Shown piece after piece: positions 35,449 through 43,451 of a DNA stretch of 46,284 bases. Source of the DNA: Holophagaceae bacterium. GTDB taxonomy: Bacteria; Acidobacteriota; Holophagae; Holophagales; Holophagaceae. Below the pieces are notes generated by a model. It was not told the DNA's origin. It worked only from the letters and a program-made list of their open reading frames with translations, and did no database searches. The stretch lies in the NCBI GenBank assembly GCA_025361205.1, contig JANYAS010000085.1, forward strand, positions 1 to 46,284, read 5' to 3'. The translations under genes and the position numbers were made by a program. Positions within the stretch are counted from its first letter, which is position 1; the number at the start of each line of letters is the position of its first letter.

Positions 35449-38001
35449 TTAATCGGCTTCGACCAGGAGTTCCCGGGGTTTGCCTGCGCCACGGTCGGGG
35501 CCGATGATGCCCTCCTCTTCCATCCGGTCGATGAGGCGGGCGGCACGGCCATAGCCCAGGTTCAGTTTTCGCTGAAGGAGGCTTGTACTGGCCTTCCGTT
35601 CCCGCTTCACCACGGCGAGGGCGCGGCCGTATACGTCGTCGACGTTGGACATCTCGGCCTCGTCGAAGAGGGCCGTCTCTTCCTCGGTCTCCATGGCGCT
35701 GATGAGGGCCTGGTTGTAGTCGGGGCGGCCCCGCTCGCGCAGCCAGGTGACGAGCCGCAGCGTCTCCTCCTCGCTGAGGAAGGGCGCGTGGATGCGCTTC
35801 GGATGGCTGGCGCCGTTGGGCAGGAAAAGGGCGTCGCCCGCGCCCAGCAGCAATTCGCCGCCGCCGGAATCCAGGATGGTGCGGCTATCGATCTTGGTGC
35901 GCACGCGGTAGCTGAGGCGGCTCGGCAGATTCGCCTTGATGACGCCGGTGACCACGTCCACGCTGGGCCGCTGGGTGGCCAAGATCAGGTGGATTCCCAC
36001 GGCCCGGGCCTTCTGGGCAATGCGGGCGATGCTGTCCTCCACCTCGCTGCGAGCCACCATCATGAGGTCCGCCAGCTCGTCGATGACCACCAGGACGTAG
36101 GGCAGGGGCTCCAGCATGGCGGGGCGGTCTGGCCAGCGGGGGTTAGGCGTCCGGTCTGAGAGGTCCATGGACCCCCCGGCATTCGCGATCTTGGTGTTGA
36201 AGCCCTTCAGGTCGCGCACGCTGAGCAGGGCCAGGCGCCGGTAGCGATCCTCCATCTGGGCCACCACCCACTTGAGGACGCGGCCGGCCTCCTTCATGTC
36301 TGTCACCACCGGGGCCCACAGGTGGGGGATGTCCTCATAAACGCCCAGCTCCACCATCTTGGGGTCCACCAGGATGAGCTTCACCTCGTGGGGCATGGCC
36401 CGCACCAGACAGGAGCAGATCATGGCGTTCACGCCCACGCTCTTGCCGCTGCCGGTGCTGCCCCCGATGAGCAGGTGCGGCATCTTGTTGAGGTCGGCCA
36501 CCACGGGCTTGCCCGAGATGTCCTTGCCGAGGGCCAGTTGCAGCAGGCCGTTCGCGTCCCGGAAGGCGGGGCTGTCGATGACCTCGCGGAAGGTGATCAT
36601 CTCCCGCCGGGGGTTGGGCACTTCGATGCCCACCAGGTTCTTGCCGGGGATGCGGTCCATGCGCACGGCCTCGGCCTGCAGGGCCAGGGCCAGGTCCTCC
36701 TCCATGCCGAGGATGCGCGACAGGGGGATGCCCGCGTCCGGCTGGAACTCGAAGACGGTGACGACGGGGCCGGGCTGCATGCCGGTGATGACGCCCTTGA
36801 TCTTGAATTCGGACAATTTTTGTCCAATGCGTTCCTTGGTGACCTCCAGCATGGCCAGGTCCACCTTGGCGTGCTGGCCGGGCGGATCAAAGAGGCGGCG
36901 GGGCGGCAGGTTCTCCCGCTCGGCGAAGGAGGGCTTGGAGGGTTCAAGGGCAAAGGGAGGGAGGGGCCTGGAGGGGGTGGGCTCGGTGAGCGGCAGGGGC
37001 AACTGGACGATGTCCCGACCGAAGCGGTCCCTGGCCACCTGGGCCTTGGCGACGGTGGGCTTGGGGGTGGGCGGGAGGGGGGCCGCCGCCAGGAGCTTGG
37101 CGCGAAAGGGGGAAGTGGTCTCCATGCCCGTCGCGACGGGGCCAGCCGCGGACCAGGTCTTGGCCTCGATGACGGTTGAGGCGGCGTCGAGGTTCAGGGA
37201 GTGGATGGAGGGCAGGAGGTCCTCGGGACGGATGAGGGGCTGCTTCCGCTTCACGTCGGCAGTCTCCAGCTCGGCCTTCAACAGGGATTCCCGCTGGCCT
37301 TCCAGGGCCTGCTGCCGCAGAACCAGGGCCTGGAGCGCCACGGCATCCCCGGCATCGATGTCCGGCTGCTCCGGGTTGCGTCCCCGCAGGAAGGGCCGTC
37401 TCACCATGGTCAGGAAGCCTTGGAAGCCCTTGGCGGGCATGGGCTTCACCCAGGGCCAGGCCGTCTCGCCGAACCAGCGCCGGAGCAGGCGGCCCAGGGC
37501 CCGGGTGAGCGATGGAGCGAGTACCAAGGCGCAGACGAGCACCACCAGGGCCAGCAGCAGGGGCAGGCCCACTTTGCCCAGGAACTGACGTTGCGCAGGC
37601 CAGAGGGCGCTGCCGAGCCAGCCGCCCCAGCGCAACTGGAGCGTCCCGCCCTCGGGCAGCCCCGTCCACACCCGGTTCCCGAAGGCGCCCAGGGCCGTCC
37701 AGAACGACAGGGCCAGCCCCAGCCAGGCGAGGCGCCCGGACCAGCGTCGACCCTTGCTGGGCCAGGCTTCCCAGAGCATGTAGGGGGGCACGATCCAGGC
37801 GCCGATGCCCATGAGGGTCTGCAGGAGCCCCGCCAGGGTCGCGCCCACGGTCCCGCAGAGGTTCTGCACCGCGGCCACCGTGGGGCCCTGGGTGAAGGGA
37901 TGGGGATCCAAGGGGTGGTAGCTCACCAGGGAAAGCAGCAGCAGGAGGGCCACAAAACCCAGCACTGCCCTCAGCATCCAGCGGCCGATTCCCTTCAACA
38001 C
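35449..38001 (-). CDS. ftsK: DNA translocase FtsK/SpoIIIE
   Basis: Pumps chromosomal DNA through the closing septum and assists dimer resolution. About 850 residues. Four N-terminal membrane helices (for example LGFVALLLLLSLVSYHPLD) are followed by a Pro-rich linker (about 180-330). The motor domain has Walker A GGSTGSGKSVGVNAM, Walker B YVLVVIDELADLMM, and the LILATQRPSVDVVTGVIKAN block. The C-terminal gamma winged-helix (about 790-850) includes TSLLQRKLNLGYGRAARLID. GTG 38001 is preferred to GTG 38022. A TACACT -10-like box (complement of 38024-38029) would lie one base from 38022 but 22 bases from 38001. Confidence 0.95.
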   Translation of the reverse strand: MLKGIGRWMLRAVLGFVALLLLLSLVSYHPLDPHPFTQGPTVAAVQNLCGTVGATLAGLLQTLMGIGAWIVPPYMLWEAWPSKGRRWSGRLAWLGLALSFWTALGAFGNRVWTGLPEGGTLQLRWGGWLGSALWPAQRQFLGKVGLPLLLALVVLVCALVLAPSLTRALGRLLRRWFGETAWPWVKPMPAKGFQGFLTMVRRPFLRGRNPEQPDIDAGDAVALQALVLRQQALEGQRESLLKAELETADVKRKQPLIRPEDLLPSIHSLNLDAASTVIEAKTWSAAGPVATGMETTSPFRAKLLAAAPLPPTPKPTVAKAQVARDRFGRDIVQLPLPLTEPTPSRPLPPFALEPSKPSFAERENLPPRRLFDPPGQHAKVDLAMLEVTKERIGQKLSEFKIKGVITGMQPGPVVTVFEFQPDAGIPLSRILGMEEDLALALQAEAVRMDRIPGKNLVGIEVPNPRREMITFREVIDSPAFRDANGLLQLALGKDISGKPVVADLNKMPHLLIGGSTGSGKSVGVNAMICSCLVRAMPHEVKLILVDPKMVELGVYEDIPHLWAPVVTDMKEAGRVLKWVVAQMEDRYRRLALLSVRDLKGFNTKIANAGGSMDLSDRTPNPRWPDRPAMLEPLPYVLVVIDELADLMMVARSEVEDSIARIAQKARAVGIHLILATQRPSVDVVTGVIKANLPSRLSYRVRTKIDSRTILDSGGGELLLGAGDALFLPNGASHPKRIHAPFLSEEETLRLVTWLRERGRPDYNQALISAMETEEETALFDEAEMSNVDDVYGRALAVVKRERKASTSLLQRKLNLGYGRAARLIDRMEEEGIIGPDRGAGKPRELLVEAD

Positions 38002-38023
38002 GCCTCCCCGGTGATCTGGCACC

Positions 38024-38029
38024 AGTGTA
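38024..38029 (-). promoter_or_regulatory. Candidate -10 element of ftsK
   Basis: Reads TACACT on the minus strand, in the context GCTACACTGGT that also precedes smpB. Its distance to GTG 38001 is 22 bases. Confidence 0.4.
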
Positions 38030-38061
38030 GCCCAGGGCCGGTGTTCAGAATGACTGGGCGA

Positions 38062-39762
38062 TCAGCGGCCCTGCGCGGGTGATCCGGTCATGAACGCGAG
38101 CCGCTGATGGGAATCCCAGGCCGGCTTGCCCAGGTCGCGCAGGAAGGTGCCCACGGATACGAACGTCCAGCCTTCCTTCTGGGCCTGATCCATGAAGGCG
38201 CCCAGTCCGTCCGTGGGGCGGTCCCCCGGCCTGCGCTCGGAGCCGAGGTGCATGAGCACGATGAGGCCGTCGCCGTTGTGGTCCAGGCGCTTCTGAAGGC
38301 GCTGCACGATGGCTTCACCGCTGCGGTAGAGGCGGCGATCCTTGGGGGTGGCCCAGTCGAGGGTGTCGGCCCCCTCGCTCCAGCCCACATGGCGGTAGCC
38401 CAGTTCCTCCGCCCACCTTCGGATCTCGGCCGTGTGTTCGCCGTAGGGCGCCCGCCAGTAGGGATCCATGGGCCGCCCCAGGAGGCTCACCAGCGCGGCA
38501 TCGGCGTCCAGCAGCTCCCGCTGTACGCGTTCGCGGGTCCACCTGGAATCGCGCTTCATGTCCGGGGCGAAGTGGGGGTGGTTCATGGTGTGGTTGCCCA
38601 GTTCGTGGCCTTCGGCGGCCATGCGCTTCACCAGGGCCGGGAACCGGTGGATGAAGGCGCCCGTGAGAAACAGCGTGGTGTGGATGCCCCGGGCCTTGAG
38701 CAGGTCGAGGATTTCCGCCGCCACTTCGGAAGTGGATCCGCCGTCGAAGCTGAGCAGGAGCCGCTTTCGCCCCCCAGGCCCGCGGGTGAGGTTCAGGGCC
38801 TCCCCCATGCCGGGCCAGATCGCCGTGGCGCCGGAGGAAGCGGGGGGATGGGTGGGCCCCAGAGGTGGGGGGGCCACGGGGTCCAGCAGCGGGATGGCGA
38901 AGGTGCGCCCGGGGGCGCCGACGGGCGCTTCAGTGGCGCTGGGGAGCGCGAAGGGCTTCCGGCCCGGAATGAGGGCATCGGGCGTGTTTCGTAGCCGGGC
39001 CTCGACGCGGACCCTGGGGGCGGGGATGACGGGCTCGAACAGCTTCGGGAGGACGAAGGCGCGCCTGGGAGCGCCGGCGGCTGCTTCGGAGGTGCTGGGC
39101 AGCGCCTGGGTCTTCCGGCCCGGAATGAGGGGGACGGGCGGGTTGGCCAGCCGGGCCTCGGCGCGGACCCTGGGAGCGGGCACCACCGGTTCGAGCAGCT
39201 TTGGCAGGGCGAAGGCACGCCTGGGAACGCCCGCGGGGGCTTCGGACGTGCTGGGCAGCGCCTGGGTGTGCCGGTCCGGAATGAGCGGGACGGGCGTGTT
39301 GGACGGCCGGGCCTCGGCGTGAACCTTGGGGGCGGGCGCCTGGGGAAGGGGGCCGGGGCTGGGCGCGGCGGTCGCCGAGGGTTCGGGCCGTCGGGCCCAG
39401 CGGCGTGCTGCGGGACCGGGTTGCGGTCGCGCTGGTGGAAGGGAGAACTCGAACCGGGCTAGCTCGCGGCCGTTCGTAGTGCGCAGCACGGCCGATTCAC
39501 CGGCGGGGGGACGGTAGAATTCCCACCGTACGGGACCTGGCTCGGCGAAGCGACGCTCCCGGATCGAGCGGCCTTCCAGGAGCAACTCCGTGGGCTCGGC
39601 GACCTCCCCTTCGATCACGGCGATGCCCCCAATGGGATGCCAGGTCCAGGGGGTCGTGGGCAGAAGGAGGCTGGCCGCAGGGGGAGTCGAGTCCCCGGAC
39701 CGGTCCGTCCGTCCACAGGCCGCCAAAACCAGCAGCAAAGTGGCGGCGTGCCAGGTCTTCAT
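38062..39762 (-). CDS. Polysaccharide deacetylase lipoprotein with three 52-residue tandem repeats
   Basis: A 566-residue exported protein. A signal with lipobox (LLLVLAACGRT) is followed by a small strand domain (about 35-110), a Pro/Ala-rich repeat region (about 147-302) and a C-terminal NodB domain (about 345-550). NodB motifs: LLLSFDGGS (the usual TFDDG has Asp-Asp; here the second Asp is Gly), the zinc motif HTMNH in GHELGNHTMNHPHF, RAPYGEH and LIVLMHLGS. NodB enzymes deacetylate peptidoglycan or chitin-like glycans. The changed aspartate position leaves its activity uncertain. The start overlaps the PTPS stop by four bases (ATGA). Confidence 0.85.
   Translation of the reverse strand: MKTWHAATLLLVLAACGRTDRSGDSTPPAASLLLPTTPWTWHPIGGIAVIEGEVAEPTELLLEGRSIRERRFAEPGPVRWEFYRPPAGESAVLRTTNGRELARFEFSLPPARPQPGPAARRWARRPEPSATAAPSPGPLPQAPAPKVHAEARPSNTPVPLIPDRHTQALPSTSEAPAGVPRRAFALPKLLEPVVPAPRVRAEARLANPPVPLIPGRKTQALPSTSEAAAGAPRRAFVLPKLFEPVIPAPRVRVEARLRNTPDALIPGRKPFALPSATEAPVGAPGRTFAIPLLDPVAPPPLGPTHPPASSGATAIWPGMGEALNLTRGPGGRKRLLLSFDGGSTSEVAAEILDLLKARGIHTTLFLTGAFIHRFPALVKRMAAEGHELGNHTMNHPHFAPDMKRDSRWTRERVQRELLDADAALVSLLGRPMDPYWRAPYGEHTAEIRRWAEELGYRHVGWSEGADTLDWATPKDRRLYRSGEAIVQRLQKRLDHNGDGLIVLMHLGSERRPGDRPTDGLGAFMDQAQKEGWTFVSVGTFLRDLGKPAWDSHQRLAFMTGSPAQGR
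38857..39324 (-). repeat. Three tandem 156-bp repeats inside the deacetylase gene
   Basis: Units are 39324-39169, 39168-39013 and 39012-38857 (minus strand), 52 residues each. They share the pattern EAR-x2-N-x-P-x2-LIP-x-R, ALPS-x-x-EA, GAP/GVP-x-R-x-FA-x-P and EP/DPV-x-P. The first two units are closest; the third diverges at its end. The composition (Pro, Ala, Arg) suggests an extended wall-spanning spacer. Confidence 0.9.
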
Positions 39763-40109
39763 CGGTCCTCCCCGGTGCGGCACAGGGCCCAGAAGTTGGC
39801 CTTCTCGCGGACCTTCACCCAGCATGGCTTCAAGGCTGCGCCTTGCAGGTAGTGAAAAGCCTGCTCGGCAAGCGCTTCCGCGGTGGGGTTGCGTCCGCTG
39901 AGGGGCGCTAAGTCGTTGAGGAGCCGGTAGTCGATGGTGGTCACCCAGGCATCCAGGGCCGTGGCGAAGTCGGCTTCCTCGGCTTCGCTGGCCAGTGCCA
40001 CAGTCGCCTCGACCTCCCAGTTGTGACCGTGGCGGTCTTCCTGGAAGCCCGGCAGGTCGTGGAAGTGATCCGCCACGAAGGGGCGGCGCAGGGAGAGAGT
40101 GAAGGCCAT
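39759..40109 (-). CDS. 6-pyruvoyl-tetrahydropterin synthase / QueD-like protein without the usual cysteine
   Basis: A 116-residue T-fold enzyme of the PTPS/QueD family, which acts on dihydroneopterin triphosphate in queuosine or pterin pathways. Zinc histidines are visible as H15 (ADHFH) and H27/H29 (RHGHNWEVE). The catalytic cysteine of QueD lies four residues before HGH (CxxxHGH). Here that position is Gln (QEDRHGH). The C-terminal Glu motif (VREKANFWA) is present. Canonical QueD activity is therefore doubtful. It may be another PTPS subfamily. ATG 40109 starts at the usual first strand. It overlaps the deacetylase gene start. Confidence 0.85.
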   Translation of the reverse strand: MAFTLSLRRPFVADHFHDLPGFQEDRHGHNWEVEATVALASEAEEADFATALDAWVTTIDYRLLNDLAPLSGRNPTAEALAEQAFHYLQGAALKPCWVKVREKANFWALCRTGEDR

Positions 40110-40137
40110 GGGGAAGTATAGCCACCCGGCGCGGTTT

Positions 40138-40818
40138 CTAATTCCCCCGGAACTCGAGGTCAAGCTCGAGGCGCAGGGCCTTCAGGAACGCCTCCATGGT
40201 GCGCTGGCGGGGTTCGGCCAGCCGCTGCCCGGTCGCGGTCTTCATGAGCCCGGAGAGCTTCAGGAGCTTCTTCTCGAAGTGATCCAGGATCCAGGCCTTG
40301 TCATTCAGGTCCCGGTTCCGGGCGAACGGATCCAGGGGATGCCAGAGGCCTGAGTTGAAGCTGCCTCCCGTGGCGAAGACCCGGGCCACGCCGATGGCGC
40401 CGAGGGCCTCCAGCCGGTCCGCATCCTGCACCACGGCCGCCTCCAGGCTGAGGGGCTTGCCGCCGCCGCTCCAGCTGTGGCTGGCCACGGCCGAGGCCAC
40501 GGCTTCCGCCTTGTCCTCCAGCCCCGGGGTCTCGCGGCACCAGCTGGGCACCAGCTCCGCAGCCATCTGGGCCGTCTTGGGCGAATCCCGGTGGTTCTTG
40601 GGCAAGTAGACCAGGTCGTGGAGCAGGGCCGCCGCCAGGCAGACCGCCTGGTCGGCGCCTTCCGCCAGGGCCAGGGTCTGGGCCAGAGTGGCCGTGCGGA
40701 GGATGTGGCCCAGGTCGTGGGCCGCGTCCCGGGGGAAGGGTTCGGCCTTCAGATGGGCCTTCAGACGGGCGAGGAGAGGGACGTACCAGGGATAAGCGAA
40801 GGGGAGGGCCATGGCCAT
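40138..40818 (-). CDS. HD-domain phosphohydrolase
   Basis: A 226-residue cytosolic HD-superfamily metal-dependent hydrolase. The metal motif is visible as AHDLGHILRT (first His), AALLHDLVYLPKN (His-Asp pair) and VQDADRLEALGAIG (final Asp). This is the YedJ-like single-domain layout, acting on an unknown phosphorylated substrate. ATG 40818 (MAMALPFAYPW) is chosen over further upstream in-frame starts, because those fall inside the promoter region of dsbD. It is 28 bases upstream of the PTPS gene and divergent from dsbD. Confidence 0.88.
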   Translation of the reverse strand: MAMALPFAYPWYVPLLARLKAHLKAEPFPRDAAHDLGHILRTATLAQTLALAEGADQAVCLAAALLHDLVYLPKNHRDSPKTAQMAAELVPSWCRETPGLEDKAEAVASAVASHSWSGGGKPLSLEAAVVQDADRLEALGAIGVARVFATGGSFNSGLWHPLDPFARNRDLNDKAWILDHFEKKLLKLSGLMKTATGQRLAEPRQRTMEAFLKALRLELDLEFRGN

Positions 40819-40860
40819 AGGGTATCGGGACATCCCTCCAGGGAGGAACGTCGGGAGCGA

Positions 40861-40866
40861 TACCAT
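40861..40866 (+). promoter_or_regulatory. Candidate -10 element of dsbD operon
   Basis: TACCAT lies 24 bases before the dsbD ATG and follows the TAnnnT pattern seen at other starts. Confidence 0.35.
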
Positions 40867-40890
40867 GGGAGATTCTGGTCCGGAGTCCCC

Positions 40891-42618
40891 ATGCGCATGC
40901 TGATGTCAACAGTTCTGAGCCTCTGCGTGGCCCTGCCGGTCCTGGCCCAGCGGGCCGATCCGAGCTTCGATCCGGCCAAGGACGTCAGCCTGCGCTTCGA
41001 GAAGGGCGCGGTGGTGGCCACGGTGCCCACGGGCGCCCACCTGAAGGCCTCCTTCATGGCCGTGGCGAAGAAGGCCGGGCCGGGCACCCTGAAGGTGGGC
41101 CCGCTGCCGCCCACGACCGAGAAGGACGAACTGGGCGACGGCATCTGGCACGGCCAGGTGAAGGTGCCCGTGACGGGCGAGGGGCTCAGCGGCACGGTGG
41201 CCCTCGACGTGACCTACCAGCCCTGCACCGAGGGCGAGGGCGGCGTCTGCTACCCGCCCACCACTCGGACGCTCGCCGTGAAGGGCTCGGAGATTCCAGC
41301 GGGGAAACCGGCGGAGAAGCTGCCGGTTTCCCCGGTAGAAAAGACGGTGGAGGCGCCGAAGGCCGAGGTGGTTCCACCGGCCGTCCTGGCTCCCTCGGTT
41401 CCTACGTCGGCGCCCCGTTCAGGCCTGCTGCTATCCCTCTTACTGGTGTTCCTGGCGGGCATGGGCGCCTCGCTGACGCCCTGCGTGTATCCCATGATCC
41501 CCATCACCATGGCCATCGTGGGGGCGAAGGGCGGCGGCAAGGCGCGGGGCTTCGCCCTGTCCGCCATGCTGGTGCTGGGCATGGCCGTGACCTACACCAC
41601 CCTGGGCGTGCTGGCGGCCAAGAGCGGGGCTGCTTTCGGCGCCTTCGCCCAGAAGCCGGCCTTCCTCATCCCGGTGTCGCTGCTGTTCGCGGCCTTCGCG
41701 TTGTCGCTCTTCGGGGCCTTCGAGATCGCCCTGCCCGCGGGCCTGGCCATGCGGCTGCAGGGCGACGGTTCGCGCAAGGGTTTCGGCGGCGCCTTCCTCA
41801 TGGGGCTGGTACTGGGGCCGCTGTCGGCGCCCTGCGTGGGGCCCGTCATCGGCGCCGTGCTGGTGGGCATCGCCCAGCAGGGGGATGTGCTGCTGGGCGG
41901 CCTGCAGCTCTTCGTGTTCTCCCTGGGCATGGGCGTGCTCTTCCTCACGGTGGGCACCTTCTCCGCCGGCCTGCCCAAGAGCGGTGAATGGCTCACGCGG
42001 TTCAAGCACGGGATGGGCCTGGTAGTGCTGGGCTTCGCGGCCTGGAACGTGCGGCTCGTGGTGCCCGAGGGGGCCAACTTAGGCATGTGGGCCCTCGTCA
42101 TGCTAGTGGGCGCCGCGGTCTTCGGCGCCTTCGAAGCCGCAGCGGGCTTGGTGGGCCAACTGCGCAAGGGCATCGCCCTCCTGCTGCTGGCCTTCGGGGT
42201 GCTGCTGGGGTTGCGCGCGGCCGAAACTATGCTGACGGTGGAGCTGCTGCCACGCAGCGGTGCCGCCGCGGCGAAGGAGGAACATTCAGGATGGATGGAG
42301 GGGGACCTGGAGGGCGCCCTCGTCAAGGCCAAGGCCGAGCACAAGCTGGTGCTGGTGGACATCTACGCGGGCTGGTGCGCCCAGTGCAAAGAACTGGACG
42401 AAAAGACCTGGCCCGAAGCAGGCGTGAAGCAGTGGATCGCTCAGAACGCCGTGCCTATCCGCATCGATACCGATGCCAAGCGCAAGGATCTGGCCGCCAA
42501 GCTGCAGATCCGCAGTTATCCCACCGTCATCCTGCTGGATGCCGATGGCAAGGAACTCCGCCGCATCCTGGGTTTCCAGAAGCCCGCCACGATGCTCGCC
42601 TGGTTGCAGGCCCCTTGA
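40891..42618 (+). CDS. dsbD: Thiol:disulfide interchange protein DsbD
   Basis: Carries electrons from cytosolic thioredoxin across the inner membrane to periplasmic thiol proteins, needed for cytochrome c maturation. The 575 residues begin with a signal peptide (LMSTVLSLCVALPVLAQ). The N-terminal DsbD-alpha domain (about 20-130) has Cys in QPCTEGEGGVCYPP. The membrane domain (about 170-450) has LTPCVYPMIPITM and APCVGPVIGAVL carrying the redox pair. The C-terminal thioredoxin domain has YAGWCAQCKELDE. ATG 40891 gives the signal peptide directly; the frame is open further upstream by GC bias. It heads the operon dsbD-hemX-hemA. Confidence 0.95.
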   Translation: MRMLMSTVLSLCVALPVLAQRADPSFDPAKDVSLRFEKGAVVATVPTGAHLKASFMAVAKKAGPGTLKVGPLPPTTEKDELGDGIWHGQVKVPVTGEGLSGTVALDVTYQPCTEGEGGVCYPPTTRTLAVKGSEIPAGKPAEKLPVSPVEKTVEAPKAEVVPPAVLAPSVPTSAPRSGLLLSLLLVFLAGMGASLTPCVYPMIPITMAIVGAKGGGKARGFALSAMLVLGMAVTYTTLGVLAAKSGAAFGAFAQKPAFLIPVSLLFAAFALSLFGAFEIALPAGLAMRLQGDGSRKGFGGAFLMGLVLGPLSAPCVGPVIGAVLVGIAQQGDVLLGGLQLFVFSLGMGVLFLTVGTFSAGLPKSGEWLTRFKHGMGLVVLGFAAWNVRLVVPEGANLGMWALVMLVGAAVFGAFEAAAGLVGQLRKGIALLLLAFGVLLGLRAAETMLTVELLPRSGAAAAKEEHSGWMEGDLEGALVKAKAEHKLVLVDIYAGWCAQCKELDEKTWPEAGVKQWIAQNAVPIRIDTDAKRKDLAAKLQIRSYPTVILLDADGKELRRILGFQKPATMLAWLQAP

Positions 42619-42620
42619 GT

Positions 42621-43451
42621 ATGATGGAGATCATGTGGGGACAAACCAGCCTGAGCGCCATCACCCTGATTCTGTACGCGGCGGCAGAGGGGACTTCCAT
42701 TGCCCATCTGCGCACGGATCAGAAGTCCTACGGCAAGGCGACGTCCCTGCTGCTCCTGGCGGGGTTTCTCATCCACTGGGTCGCGTTGTATGTCGGAGCC
42801 CGGGCCGCGCATTCCGTGCCCTACCGCGACCTTCCGGCTTCCATGTCCTTCTTCGCCTGGGTGGTCATCGGCGCGTACGGCATCCTGCTCCTGAAACACC
42901 GGGAAAGTTCCACGGGTCCCTTTCTGATCCCCATCTCGCTTCTCTTCCTCGTCATCTCCATCTTCGCCAAACAGAATGGACATGGGGATTTGAAGGACCT
43001 CGGGCTCAAGGGGCCCCTCTTCGCCTTTCACGTCACCATGGCCATCGTGGGCTACGCGGCGCTATCCCTCTCTTTCGTCCTCGCCCAGCTCTACCTCATC
43101 CAGAACAAGCAGATCCGTCGCCGTCATTTGGGGCTGCTGTTCTCCAGGCTCCCAGCCCTGGACGTGCTGACCCGGCTCCACCGCACCGCCGTGGCCATTG
43201 GCCTCAGCGCGCTGACAGTGGCGGCGGTGCTCGGGCTCATCTGGGCCCGAATCAACTGGGGCACCTACTGGGATCCGAAGGTGCTCTTTACCTTCCTCAT
43301 CATCGGCATCTACCTCTTCACCCTCTTCCCGCGGTGGATCGGTTGGGGTGGCAAGAAGATCGCTTTGCTCTCCGTGACGGGGTTCATGTTCGTGCTCTTC
43401 TCCTACACGATCGTGAACCTCTTCATTTCGCAGGGGCACACGTTTAAGTGA
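42621..43451 (+). CDS. hemX: HemX/CcsA-family cytochrome c assembly membrane protein
   Basis: A 276-residue inner-membrane protein with about eight helices. The CcsA/CcmC-family tryptophan-rich region is seen as WARINWGTYWDPKVLFTFLI, with conserved His in FAFHVTMAIVGYAAL and LTRLHRTAVAIG. Its place directly before hemA and its size match HemX rather than the larger CcsA that exports heme. HemX is known to affect GluTR levels. It starts two bases after the dsbD stop (ATG 42621; 42624 and 42633 are alternatives), and its stop overlaps hemA. Confidence 0.88.
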   Translation: MMEIMWGQTSLSAITLILYAAAEGTSIAHLRTDQKSYGKATSLLLLAGFLIHWVALYVGARAAHSVPYRDLPASMSFFAWVVIGAYGILLLKHRESSTGPFLIPISLLFLVISIFAKQNGHGDLKDLGLKGPLFAFHVTMAIVGYAALSLSFVLAQLYLIQNKQIRRRHLGLLFSRLPALDVLTRLHRTAVAIGLSALTVAAVLGLIWARINWGTYWDPKVLFTFLIIGIYLFTLFPRWIGWGGKKIALLSVTGFMFVLFSYTIVNLFISQGHTFK

